Assembly: GCA_021792795.1 (NCBI GenBank)
Contig: JAJYUB010000034.1
Span: 1-39,940, forward strand
Length of the DNA: 39,940 nucleotides
Origin: Acidobacteriota bacterium
GTDB lineage: Bacteria; Acidobacteriota; Terriglobia; Terriglobales; Acidobacteriaceae
Direction of reading: 5' to 3'
Below are positions 1 to 8,261 of the stretch, piece by piece (the first letter of the stretch is position 1; every line of letters starts with the position of its first letter). The position numbers were made by a program, and so were the translations under genes. The notes below the pieces were generated by a model. The model was not told the origin of the DNA. It did not search any database and saw only the letters and a list, made by a program, of their open reading frames with translations.

Positions 1-89
1 CCGACCAAAGCATCCGCCCCAACCCACCGCGGCCTGGATCAACCCACCAACTCCGACAACAGCGACAGAAGAGATTCGACACTAAACTC

Positions 90-455
90 TCATGCCACAT
101 GTCTCAAACTCGTTGACACGCTCCGTCCCGTCGAAGAGGCTGTCTGCGGCGACACCGACAAATTGCTGAAAGCAAATTCGGTGTACGAAAGGCCGAATCC
201 AAACGGAAACAGTGGCTTCACCGCGCTGGTCTCGTAGTAGCGATAGCCGATAAAAACTCCCTCGCTGTACTTCACATCGCGCGTGCCCGGCAGTTCGTAG
301 TAGCTCTTATACGTGGGAGTGTCTTCAATCTTCGCCTCCCAACTGATCGGCAGTTTGCCGGATGGATTCACATCCCCAAATAGAATTTTCGCCAGCGCGG
401 CACCGGCCATCCTGGCCGCCGTAGCCACGGTAGGGTCGTACCGATCGTTTGTCAA
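90..455 (-). pseudogene. Glycoside hydrolase family 3 C-terminal remnant
   Basis: This is a fragment of a GH3 beta-glucosidase/xylosidase-type enzyme. The translation carries the hallmark C-terminal stretch GDVNPSGKLPISW, then YSEGVFIGYRYYE and FPFGFGLSYTEF, which normally lie near residues 550-650 of a 700-900 residue secreted enzyme. The catalytic N-terminal barrel with its nucleophile Asp is absent. The frame stays open upstream to about position 568 but that part does not look like GH3, and the C-terminal fibronectin-like domain is lost after the loop following the SYTEF motif. The only in-frame start is a TTG with no clear ribosome site. The fragment ends close to a tRNA gene, so it is probably a decayed or rearranged remnant. 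The family call is solid; that it is non-functional is inference from length. Confidence 0.75.
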
Positions 456-578
456 ACACCACCGCGGGCGGCCACCGTGAAGAATTCCCGTGTCGAAATC
501 GATATCGAAATCCGACCGCCCCGGCGTGCGCTCAGGTTGTAGCAGTGGATACAGTTCGCTATAGTGAGAAGGGCACAG

Positions 579-653
579 GGCGCTATCGTCTAGGGGTTAG
601 GACGTGAGATTCTCAATCTTAAAACACGGGTTCGATTCCCGTTAGCGCTACCA
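579..653 (+). tRNA. tRNA-Glu (anticodon CTC)
   Basis: A full cloverleaf can be drawn by eye. The acceptor stem GGCGCTA (579-585) pairs with TAGCGCT (643-649), with one G-T pair. The D stem is 588-590 with 601-603. The anticodon stem is 605-609 with 617-621, and the loop TTCTCAA gives anticodon CTC (612-614). The T arm is ACGGG-TTCGATT-CCCGT (626-642). The discriminator A is followed by an encoded CCA (651-653). The sequence resembles bacterial tRNA-Glu around the D arm (TCGTCTAGG). It reads GAG codons. Confidence 0.95.
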
Positions 654-1033
654 AGCTACCGTTCAGCTACTTCCGGTAGTATCCAAAAACCTATAAAAAT
701 CCAACAGATTTATGGATCCCCTTGTCCAGCAAGGGCCAACGAGTTCCTTGACATCCTCAGCGCACGTGGGGACAGTCAGCTGCCTCCCCCGGATTTTCCC
801 GCTCTCCGCAGTTCCTCTTGACGGACTCGTTATTCAGCAGTAACCCCTCCTATTGACTTTTATTGCATTACCTTAGTGCCCATAAGTAACCCTAACAATG
901 TTACCAATGGGCTCATGCTGGGTTACATTAGTTTCACAAACACAGAATCATCAGGCAACCTAAATCCCTCCTCATCGGAGCTTCTTTCCCGTTGAAGAGC
1001 GGACTGTTCGGCGAAGCCTTCAGGAGAGACTCT
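654..1033. other. Intergenic stretch with GTAACCC inverted repeat
   Basis: No gene is supported here. The heptamer GTAACCC occurs at 840-846 and 886-892, and its inverse GGGTTAC at 920-926, so the last two can form a 7-bp stem with a 27-nt loop. This could be an operator or chance. Promoter elements for the gene at 1034 should lie here, but I could not place a convincing -10/-35 pair. Confidence 0.35.
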
Positions 1034-2146
1034 ATGCGGCACTTCAAGGTATTCTTTTGCCTGCTTGCCAGAAGCAGATTCGCATCGGGGGCTGATCGGA
1101 CCAGCGTCGATCGCAGCGTTGCCCAGCTTTGGAGCCATCCCCGGCAGAAGAAACCTGGCAAGGTTGTGAGCGAGAACGGATGTGCCCCTTGCCGATGGAC
1201 AACCCGACCGGCTCAGCCTTGGGCTCGCAGAATCTGGAAGCGGCACCGATGGGCCTGCGTGGTTCTGGCCGTTCCCTTCGTCCTTGCCGGATGTGGCGGA
1301 GGGTTATCCTCCAATTCTCAGGCATCTTCTTCCCCTTCCATTGCAGAAACCAACGCAACCGGAGGAGGCTCTGTAGCACCAACACCAACACCAACACCAA
1401 CACCAACACCAACGCCGACGCCCACGTCCACTCCGGCAACCGCTGGGACCACAATCTCCAATATCCAGACAGCTTCCGGAAACTGGAAGAGCTGGGGACA
1501 AGGGGCGCCCAATTACGTGGATTGCAGCCCTTCTCCTTGTAACGGGTATCAGTGGTCGATGGAGTATGGCATCACCACACCCTCCCTGAGCAACGACGCG
1601 ACGCAGTTCAATCTCGGTGGCACGAAGCCGTATGGGGATGCCCTGTTTTCCGCCCAACTGATCGGACAGAATGCGCCGCAGTTCCTGGATGCAGACCACA
1701 CGCTGCTGCCGACGCTGCACAGTTTCACCTATAACACCGACTTATATGTGACAGACATCGCCATCACGCAAACATTGGAGTTCGACATCAGCATGTACAT
1801 GAACGGGGTCGGGATGATCTGGGGCACCCAATGCAGCCACCTTGGCGACGGGAACTGGGACATCTGGGACAACGAACATGCGCATTGGGTTTCCGCGGGT
1901 GTTCCTTGTAAGCTCGCGAACGGATGGAACCACATAACGATTCAGGTGCAGAGGGAAGCTGACAATACACTTCTCTACCAGTCTATCGCGCTGAATGGGA
2001 CAACCTACACGCTGAATGTTACGTATCCTCCCGGCACCGCTCCTTCAAATTGGTGGGGCGCTACTGTCAACTACCAGATGGATGGGAACTCGAAGCAGTC
2101 GGCGAATACTACATACATGGACAATTTCAGTTTCACGTACTTATAA
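1034..2146 (+). CDS. Secreted protein, PT-repeat linker plus novel C-terminal domain
   Basis: Function unknown. A lipoprotein-type signal (basic WARRIWKRHRW, hydrophobic run, LAGC lipobox) is followed by a Ser-rich stretch, a Pro-Thr dipeptide linker and a ~230-residue C-terminal domain. That domain is closely similar to the C-terminal domain of the next plus-strand gene (2793-4082); shared blocks include HTLLPT, GMIWG, WDIWDN, WVSAGVPCK, NYQMDGN. It is Trp/Gly/Asn-rich with paired cysteines, like an extracellular lectin or jelly-roll fold, but no family is recognised. Start choice: ATG 1034 has a strong AGGAG 7 nt upstream, yet this puts the lipobox Cys at about residue 87, far too deep for a normal signal. 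A GTG at 1166 would put it at residue 43 but lacks a good ribosome site. The extracellular location is likely; the N-terminus is uncertain. Confidence 0.7.
   Translation: MRHFKVFFCLLARSRFASGADRTSVDRSVAQLWSHPRQKKPGKVVSENGCAPCRWTTRPAQPWARRIWKRHRWACVVLAVPFVLAGCGGGLSSNSQASSSPSIAETNATGGGSVAPTPTPTPTPTPTPTPTSTPATAGTTISNIQTASGNWKSWGQGAPNYVDCSPSPCNGYQWSMEYGITTPSLSNDATQFNLGGTKPYGDALFSAQLIGQNAPQFLDADHTLLPTLHSFTYNTDLYVTDIAITQTLEFDISMYMNGVGMIWGTQCSHLGDGNWDIWDNEHAHWVSAGVPCKLANGWNHITIQVQREADNTLLYQSIALNGTTYTLNVTYPPGTAPSNWWGATVNYQMDGNSKQSANTTYMDNFSFTYL
1378..1413 (+). repeat. ACCAAC hexanucleotide repeat, 6 copies
   Basis: Six perfect tandem copies of ACCAAC encode the Thr-Pro linker of the surrounding gene. 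Slippage by whole units would keep the frame and only change linker length. Confidence 0.9.
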
Positions 2147-2149
2147 CGA

Positions 2150-2187
2150 GCGGGCAGAAAAACGTCGATCATGTTTTTCTGGCCCGC
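2150..2187 (+). terminator. Hairpin just after the stop codon
   Basis: The left arm GCGGGCAGAAAAAC (2150-2163) pairs with the right arm GTTTTTCTGGCCCGC (2173-2187) with one bulged base and a 9-nt loop. It starts 3 nt after the stop codon. The long stem suggests a terminator, but no T-run follows it on the plus strand. Confidence 0.55.
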
Positions 2188-2792
2188 AGCACGTTTCTTC
2201 TGTGCTGGACGTGGCTGCCGCCGCACAGGAGGAGCCTGCCGCCGAAGGGGAGCGGACACTTCTGGAATGGAATGCGGCGTGTAAATTCCTCCATAAAATC
2301 AGCGCACTATTTTCTGGGACGAGTAAGTTTTACATGGGCCGAAAAAAAGATGCCTGCGATCCACAATTATTTTTATAATTTTCCGGAAAAGGCGTTTCAG
2401 CCTAGCAGAACTGTGTATTATCCAGATAGAAATCACCTGTATATTTTTGAGAAATGACTTCCATTTACTGCCTAGTGGCCCTGAAGTCAAGTCTCAACTG
2501 GAGAGGCTGAACGGATGGTCAAAGCGCTGTGGAGAAACCCGCACGCCAGCCCTCCGCGATCTTGTTCGCAGTTGAGCCAGACTTTGGTTTGGGCCTAGTT
2601 GAGGTGGATGCATCCGCATCCTCCGCGACATGCAAAAAAGAGGTTGTCGAGTTCGCGTGAGACGCAAGGCGTCTTGTCCCTCAGGCCAACCCAATGACAC
2701 AAGCGAGCTGATTCGACTCCACGCGGCCATGTTGCGCGGTAGGGGCCTAAGCGTATCTGTGCTCGAAAAATGAATTGCTGAAAGGCGAACCG
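2188..2792. other. About 600-bp intergenic stretch
   Basis: Short open frames exist on both strands but none has a ribosome site together with a recognisable protein. I see no repeat or RNA family. A promoter for the gene at 2793 is expected in the distal part. Confidence 0.4.
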
Positions 2793-4082
2793 ATGAAGAT
2801 TTGTTCCTATGCCCTCATGATTTTCTTGATGTTCGCGGCGCCTGCATTCGCAACTGTGGTCGTCAGCGAGCCAACGAGCGGTGAGACAGTTGGTTCGCCA
2901 GTACAGTTCTTGGCGACGGCCACCACAGACACTTGTTCGCGGGGCGTAGCGTCGATGGGTGTCTACATAGACAACGACCTGAAGCGTGTCGAGACTGGGC
3001 ACAGCCTGAATACCACCGTTGCACTCAGTCCAGGTTCCTACAATACAGTTGTCGAAGAGTGGGACTATTGCGGCGGTGCGACCTACACTCCACGAGCCAT
3101 CAATGTCACTGGACAGACGGGTGTGGTCGTGACTTCACCGGCGAACAACAGCACCGTGGGTTCCCCTGCCAGTTACGTAGCTACAGCCGCCACGAGTAGT
3201 TGTCCGCAAGGTGTAGCTTCCATGGGAGTCTACGTGAACAATCAACTGGTCCACGTTGAGCCAGGAGCGAAGTTGAATACCCAGGTGACCATGGGCGCGG
3301 GGACCCAGCACACAGTTGTCCAGGAATGGGACTATTGTGGAGGATCATCCTACACGCCGGTGAATGTCTCTGTCGCGGGTGGTGGAAAAGTACTTTCCAA
3401 CCTTCAGGCCTCTGGAGGCTGGAGATCCTACGGTCAGTTTGCCCCGGACTACGCCGATTGCGCCTCGAATTGCTCCGGAGTCAACTGGTCCATGTGGCAG
3501 CACCAAAGTTCCCCGTCTCTCAGCGGAAATGCGAGCCGGTTCAATATCGGCGGAAGTGTACCGTACTCAGATGTTCTCTGGACCAATCCTGTGATTGGAC
3601 AAAACTCAACGCAAAACCTTCCCGACTCAAATCACACTCTTCTTCCGACCGTGCATAACTTCACGTACGATGCCAGCTTCTACGTGACCAACGCCTCAAT
3701 CACGCAAGTGCTGGAGTTTGACATTAACATGTACATGAACGGGGCCGGAATGATCTGGGGGAACCAATGCGACCATCTCGGCGATGGGGACTGGGACATC
3801 TGGGACAACGGAAATGCGAGATGGGTTTCCGCAGGCGTTCCCTGTAAGTTCGTAAATGGATGGAACCACGTGACGATTCAAGTACAGCGGGAATGGAACA
3901 ATGCACTTCTGTACCAGTCGATCACGCTGAACGGTGTGTCCTACAGCATCAACAGAACCTATCCACCGTTCCCAGTTTCGAGCAGTTGGTGGGGCATTAC
4001 GGTCAATTACCAGATGGATGGGAATTACAACCAATCTGCGAACAGCACGTACCTGGACAACTTCAGCCTCACGTATTGGTAG
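2793..4082 (+). CDS. Secreted protein, two Ig-like repeats plus novel C-terminal domain
   Basis: Function unknown. Start ATG 2793 is preferred over an upstream in-frame codon at 2775 because it begins a clean Sec signal peptide (MKICSYALMIFLMFAAPAFA) and has GAAAGG upstream. Two tandem ~85-residue Ig-like repeats follow (about residues 22-105 and 107-190); each contains VGSP, GVASMGVY and EEWDYCGG/QEWDYCGG and two Cys that could form a disulfide. Residues ~200-429 are the same unrecognised domain found in the protein encoded at 1034-2146, with conserved DWDIWDN, WVSAGVPCK, NYQMDGN. Same strand as its paralogue, but 640 bp apart, so probably its own promoter. The pair looks like an old tandem duplication with different N-terminal modules. 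A carbohydrate-binding or adhesion role is only a guess. Confidence 0.8.
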   Translation: MKICSYALMIFLMFAAPAFATVVVSEPTSGETVGSPVQFLATATTDTCSRGVASMGVYIDNDLKRVETGHSLNTTVALSPGSYNTVVEEWDYCGGATYTPRAINVTGQTGVVVTSPANNSTVGSPASYVATAATSSCPQGVASMGVYVNNQLVHVEPGAKLNTQVTMGAGTQHTVVQEWDYCGGSSYTPVNVSVAGGGKVLSNLQASGGWRSYGQFAPDYADCASNCSGVNWSMWQHQSSPSLSGNASRFNIGGSVPYSDVLWTNPVIGQNSTQNLPDSNHTLLPTVHNFTYDASFYVTNASITQVLEFDINMYMNGAGMIWGNQCDHLGDGDWDIWDNGNARWVSAGVPCKFVNGWNHVTIQVQREWNNALLYQSITLNGVSYSINRTYPPFPVSSSWWGITVNYQMDGNYNQSANSTYLDNFSLTYW

Positions 4083-4130
4083 AGGCATATAGTGGCACGT
4101 CGAGCTTCTCAGGATGCGCGGCGATCCATC

Positions 4131-4835
4131 TCAGCCAGCGATACTCTCATCGTTCTCCTTTTGAGTGAAGGCAAAAGACAGCTCTTTCAGCGCGTGCTTC
4201 TGGACTTCCCGCTCAACATTCTGGATCGACATTGGGGCAATGACCGTCATTCCACCCAGCAGGTCGCTAAGGGCCAGATACGAGGCGCGGTTGATATGGA
4301 GAAAGTCGAGAGGGTACTCAGGCTTTCGCGCGCGGGCATGGATCGGGTCCGCATCCAGCAGATAGCTGATATTCGGCTTGGGGACCAACTTTACGATCAG
4401 CCGAGCATATACACGAGCGGCTGGATTGGCCAGCGTCAGGTTCGCGAGCTCGTCGTAGATATATCGGTCGCAAATCACAAAATCCGCACCGGAACGCAAC
4501 GCTTTTTGAAGCACGACCCGGAGCGAGATGGCATCTGCGAAGTAAAGAAACAGCCTGAGCACAGTCATCAGCCGTGAGCGGACGTTTTTGTCCCGCCGGT
4601 CGATGGGCGCTGCCGGAGTTCCAACGCCTGTATCGCCCTGAAACAGGGTGTGTCCGGCCTGCTCCCGAATACGAGTGAACCTGGCAACGTCGTCCCAGAA
4701 AGTGATCAATCGAACGGTATGGTCCGCCTCTTGCAGACGAGCGCGAAGGGTCTCGATTTGAGTGCTTTTCCCGGCGCCATCGATACCGGAGAAACTTACA
4801 AACTTGCAGCGCCGATTTTCTGGGTTGGCATACAT
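4131..4835 (-). CDS. Thymidylate kinase-like P-loop kinase
   Basis: A P-loop NTPase of the thymidylate kinase superfamily, 234 residues. The Walker A motif GIDGAGKST lies at residues 17-25, and the nucleoside-site DRY motif (ICDRY) at 121-125. In the housekeeping enzyme these bind ATP and dTMP. The sequence departs from typical Tmk, with a long insertion between about residues 45 and 90 and no clear C-terminal LID of the usual type, so it may phosphorylate another substrate. Such tmk-like genes often occur in capsule or exopolysaccharide loci; here it is the last gene of a minus-strand run with a flippase and a STAS protein (44 bp after the preceding gene). Start ATG 4835 has GGGAG about 11 nt upstream. 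Superfamily sure; substrate unknown. It should not be read as the cell's essential Tmk. Confidence 0.8.
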   Translation of the reverse strand: MYANPENRRCKFVSFSGIDGAGKSTQIETLRARLQEADHTVRLITFWDDVARFTRIREQAGHTLFQGDTGVGTPAAPIDRRDKNVRSRLMTVLRLFLYFADAISLRVVLQKALRSGADFVICDRYIYDELANLTLANPAARVYARLIVKLVPKPNISYLLDADPIHARARKPEYPLDFLHINRASYLALSDLLGGMTVIAPMSIQNVEREVQKHALKELSFAFTQKENDESIAG

Positions 4836-4879
4836 AAATACGCTCCCACGCTTGTTTCGAAATGTTTTCTGGATCTCTG

Positions 4880-5389
4880 TCAGTGGGGCCGGCTGGGGCT
4901 CGCACTGGAGAGCGCCACGACAGTCCCAATGGCAATGCCGGCGCCCAAGAGCACGCCGACCTTGATCAGGATGGAACGCGCCCGCCTCTGTTTTGCCGGA
5001 GCGATCGCCGCTCCGGACGGTCTGGAGGCGGCAACACCCGTGGTCTTCTCATAGGGCGCTGCCGCTGCGCCTACCGGTCCCGAGGTACCGGTTTGCTGCT
5101 GTTCCTGGGCAAACGAGAGCGAAGCGCTGGACTGTTGATCGATCGTTTGCGCGCGCGCAGCGTCGGGAGCGGCAGGGAAGGATGCTGACGGGGCTGTGTC
5201 CACGGCCGACCTGCCGGTTGCGCGATTGGAGTTTTCGGACTGGGCCGGCAGGGAAGACACGCTTTCTGCTTGAGGGCCGGGAAGCGGTGGTTGCGGTCGC
5301 GCTGTGGCAGCTTCCGCGAACGGCATAGCCAGGAACAACACTAAGCAGATGGCGATCTGCCGGCGCAGCCAATCGCTTGAGATTTTCAT
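4880..5389 (-). CDS. Exported Pro/Ala/Ser-rich protein with C-terminal membrane helix
   Basis: Not recognised as a known family. The start ATG 5389 is set by a strong GGAGGGGG ribosome site just upstream. A Sec signal (about residues 1-27, ending FAEA) is followed by a low-complexity region rich in Pro, Ala, Ser and Gln, then a basic patch (KQRRARS) and a hydrophobic helix (about 137-159: a Gly/Val/Ile-rich run) with a short tail. It probably sits in the inner membrane with most of the chain in the periplasm, or is a sorted surface protein; the helix followed by few residues is loosely like sorting tails, but no recognition motif is seen. It lies between the STAS gene (61 bp upstream) and the tmk-like gene. 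Confidence 0.65.
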   Translation of the reverse strand: MKISSDWLRRQIAICLVLFLAMPFAEAATARPQPPLPGPQAESVSSLPAQSENSNRATGRSAVDTAPSASFPAAPDAARAQTIDQQSSASLSFAQEQQQTGTSGPVGAAAAPYEKTTGVAASRPSGAAIAPAKQRRARSILIKVGVLLGAGIAIGTVVALSSASPSRPH

Positions 5390-5450
5390 TGACCCCCCCT
5401 CCGAACCAGGCGACCCGTTGCGCCCGCCAGAATGAGACCATCCCAACCGG

Positions 5451-5936
5451 TCAAGCCGCATTCGCCGGATCGAGTTGGGAAGGCCCAAGCAAAAATGCCT
5501 GCGCGACCACGTCTGCCGAGGCATTGTCAAGGGCAGTGCAAAACCAGGCCAGTGATTCAGAACAAATAAAGGCCAGCGGAGATGGCAGCAAAAGAGGAAC
5601 ATGTGGAAGTCGATGGAAGCTGTTTACCGCGTCAGCCGTTGTGGCATAGATATCAAAAAGACGGTTTACTCCAGCAAGCTCCAGGGCCGCCCCAGCTCCG
5701 GGAGGCAAAGCTGCCAGTTTGACGTCACCTTTGCATTTCATGGCCTCCTCCAGGCAACAGAGCAGCAGGTAGATAACGGACCTGTCCAGTTGGCGCGCAT
5801 TAGAACAATCGAGCACCATACGAGGGCTGTCGACATTCATGCAACTCTGTATCTCGCGGAGGAATGCCAGCCTTTGCTTCCTGCTCAGTATTTCCGGCAG
5901 ATGTTTCACCGCCACAGTACGCGTTCGAATTGGCAT
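5451..5936 (-). CDS. STAS-domain protein (anti-sigma-factor-antagonist type)
   Basis: 161 residues. The region around residues 35-110 (RMVLDCSNARQLDRSVIYLL onward, then GDVKLAAL and LAGVNRLFDIYATTADAV) fits the STAS fold, with the Asp-x-Ser position (DRS) where SpoIIAA-like antagonists are phosphorylated. The last ~50 residues are an extension not seen in minimal STAS proteins. Start ATG 5936 is chosen because GGATGTGGAG lies just upstream; the frame continues 19 codons further. It is 112 bp downstream of the flippase gene and on the same strand. No cognate anti-sigma kinase or phosphatase is in the window, so a partner elsewhere or a non-sigma role in glycan assembly are both possible. Fold well supported; partner unknown. 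Confidence 0.75.
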   Translation of the reverse strand: MPIRTRTVAVKHLPEILSRKQRLAFLREIQSCMNVDSPRMVLDCSNARQLDRSVIYLLLCCLEEAMKCKGDVKLAALPPGAGAALELAGVNRLFDIYATTADAVNSFHRLPHVPLLLPSPLAFICSESLAWFCTALDNASADVVAQAFLLGPSQLDPANAA

Positions 5937-6048
5937 ATCTCCACATCCTTCTCTGAGTTTGATGCATCTTTCTGTCTTTCTGACAAAGAACACTCGCTGA
6001 ATTTATCCGGGCGATGCCGCCTGACCCTCGCAGGGCGTCGATCTTGGA

Positions 6049-8034
6049 TCACTCGCGGGTCTCCGCGATCCACGATTTTGCAAACAGGCGCCCAAGCCCG
6101 GCATTGGGCCTGCGTACAACGTGCCACAAGACGTTTCTCCCATACCGGAAAAGAGTCGAGAAGCTTGTGTTATACCAGCAGCACTCCGTCATCCTTGGCG
6201 ACAGTCCGCACAAAAACCGAAGCCGATGCACTCTGCTGGGAGACGCCAGCATGGCCGCTACCAACCGATGGTTCCCATCGAGGACCGTGAGAGGTCCGCT
6301 TTCGTTCATCCCGATGAGGACCACGGAACCCAGGTCAGTGTCCTCCTGGAGCCGATCCTGTATCTCGGAGATTTTTGCCAGGAACCGGCGGTCGAGCGCG
6401 TTTTGACCTGTGCGCATGCATTCGGCAATTCCGGTCATTGAGAAATTGCCCTGGGCGATTTTCCGCCACTGGGCCCGTGGAAAGGCCCTGATCTGGTCGA
6501 GGTCATTTTCTTTCACTTCCACCTCATACCATTCCGTTCCAACCGGAAGCTCGCGCCACAAAGCGAGGTGATGCATGAAGAACAGGGCGCGCCGTTTCGC
6601 ATTTTCGCCGGCATCGTCGAGGTCGGGGTCGATGACAATTTTCCGCAGCGTTTCCTGATACTCCCGAAAGGCGGGATTGTTGCAATCGCTCTTCAAAAAT
6701 TCCGCGATGACCTCATTTTCCGTGACGCGGCGAATCGCCCTGACCGGCCGAAACACCCCACTCTGTTGCACCTTGTATGCATTGGTCAGCAAATCGATCA
6801 GAAAGGGCAATGCCACCACAATGAGTAGGACGGTCATCAGCGCCAGTTGCACCAGGATGACCTGGCGCAAGGACGAATGGAAGAAGCAGATTCCCGCGAT
6901 GACAATGCCGCTGAAGGCCAATTGAATCCAACTGGTGTTGGCAATCTTGTAAGACATCTCATAAGTAATGATCACGGCGCTAAGCGAATATACGACCGTG
7001 GTGATGGCGTACAGCGCCAGCAGATAGGGAAGGCCGTATTTCCCGGCGATTGCAAACTCGGCCCCGAAAAGCGCCGTCCAGATCCAGGCGGGCGCGAGGC
7101 GCAGGCCGATGGCCAAGACAGAACCGATGCTCAACACCAGCAACAGGGAAGTTGCGATGACAGTGAGATCTTTCCTCTCCTCCTCGCGTGTGCCTGCCAC
7201 CAGTGGAAACATGCTATTGACGACCGCTTGGGAGATGGAAAAAATCACGCGTCCCACCATCGCCACGGCAGCATAGAGCCCTGCCGCTTCCGGAAGAAAA
7301 AAGTGCTTCACCAGGACAATGTCGCAGTTGTTGATCAGCACCTGGCCGGAATAGAAAACCATTGCCTGCGACATTTCGCGAAGGGCATAGGGTAGACGAA
7401 ACGGGTTCGGAATCCGGGCCGCCAATTTGGGCGTGATGGCGAAATAGGCCACCGCAACTGCCGCGGAATTGGCAGCAATCACTCCCGGGACGCCCAGGCC
7501 CAACAGAATCAGAAGCAGCGAACCACCGAGCCGAACCGCGCCCTCGAGGACGAGATTGGTGGCAAGACGACGGAAGCCGTAAGCGCCCTGAAGATAACCC
7601 CGCCGGCTCCCCAGTGGAACGTAGAAGGCAACTCCGATTGCGAGGAGGACAACGAGGATCGGACCGGGCAGATTCAGATAATCCGTGATCGCTCTCTGAA
7701 ACAACAGCATGAGCATGGCCAGGAGGATGCCGCACGCCCATGCGCCACCATGGAGGCTCCGATAGCCCGCGAACTTTCCCTCCAGAGACTTCTGCTGCGC
7801 CACGACCTTTGCGGAAATGATCTGAAAGGAGAGCGTCACCGCCGATATCAAAGTGAGCAGAGTGTAGACGGCGGTAGCGTTCCCGAAGCCCTGCGGGCCG
7901 AGGTATCGCGCGACTGCGATGTTGTAGGACAGGTTGATTGCGGTTGCGAGCCCTGAACCCGAAAGCAATACAAAGCTTCCCGAGAGAATGCGGGCTTGCA
8001 GCGTCTTCGGCTTCTGGGTCGGACTCTTCAACAC
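6049..8034 (-). CDS. Polysaccharide flippase fused to a ParB-like domain
   Basis: 661 residues. Residues ~15-430 are a multi-helix MATE/MVF-type polysaccharide transporter (Wzx-like): the N-terminus has GSFVLLSGSGLATAINL and the loop ARYLGPQGFG typical of PST/Wzx proteins, with about 12 hydrophobic segments. It should flip lipid-linked glycans across the inner membrane. Residues ~440-661 are soluble and contain TVLDGNHRLVAAML (DGNHR at 586-590), the box II signature of ParB/sulfiredoxin-like domains, then a Cys/Trp-rich tail (TECCWYN). The frame is continuous with no stop or low-quality join, so the fusion looks real. Start is GTG 8034, with GGAG 12 nt upstream. It heads the minus-strand run flippase-STAS-secreted protein-kinase. 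What the ParB-like part does is not known; ParB folds also bind CTP or act as kinases or nucleases. Confidence 0.85.
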   Translation of the reverse strand: MLKSPTQKPKTLQARILSGSFVLLSGSGLATAINLSYNIAVARYLGPQGFGNATAVYTLLTLISAVTLSFQIISAKVVAQQKSLEGKFAGYRSLHGGAWACGILLAMLMLLFQRAITDYLNLPGPILVVLLAIGVAFYVPLGSRRGYLQGAYGFRRLATNLVLEGAVRLGGSLLLILLGLGVPGVIAANSAAVAVAYFAITPKLAARIPNPFRLPYALREMSQAMVFYSGQVLINNCDIVLVKHFFLPEAAGLYAAVAMVGRVIFSISQAVVNSMFPLVAGTREEERKDLTVIATSLLLVLSIGSVLAIGLRLAPAWIWTALFGAEFAIAGKYGLPYLLALYAITTVVYSLSAVIITYEMSYKIANTSWIQLAFSGIVIAGICFFHSSLRQVILVQLALMTVLLIVVALPFLIDLLTNAYKVQQSGVFRPVRAIRRVTENEVIAEFLKSDCNNPAFREYQETLRKIVIDPDLDDAGENAKRRALFFMHHLALWRELPVGTEWYEVEVKENDLDQIRAFPRAQWRKIAQGNFSMTGIAECMRTGQNALDRRFLAKISEIQDRLQEDTDLGSVVLIGMNESGPLTVLDGNHRLVAAMLASPSRVHRLRFLCGLSPRMTECCWYNTSFSTLFRYGRNVLWHVVRRPNAGLGRLFAKSWIAETRE

Positions 8035-8261
8035 GATTTTTTGAGGCTCCAGCTACCAGGCGAGGGAAGTAGGTGATGATTGCCCTGCAAGGGTCGGCAC
8101 CGGTTCCAGAGAAGGGCTGATGGTGTGCGGATCAAATCCTCAACAACTTCGTTCGATGCGCAAATCCGCATTCCGGCTGCTCGGGACCACTGAACGGCCC
8201 GGTTATATGCTGCGAGCGTGACAACTATTACCGTCTTACCTGCTTCTTAATAAGTATTCCT

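Noticed and set aside
1378-1413. Phase-variable switch
   Set aside because: The unit is 6 nt, so gain or loss keeps the frame; it can only vary linker length.
4092-4577. 161-residue plus-strand open frame
   Set aside because: It is antisense to the thymidylate-kinase-like gene, which has Walker A and DRY motifs; no ribosome site or family resemblance.
6049-6700. ParB-like part as a plasmid-partition gene
   Set aside because: There is no ParA gene or parS-like repeat, and the domain is in frame with a flippase.
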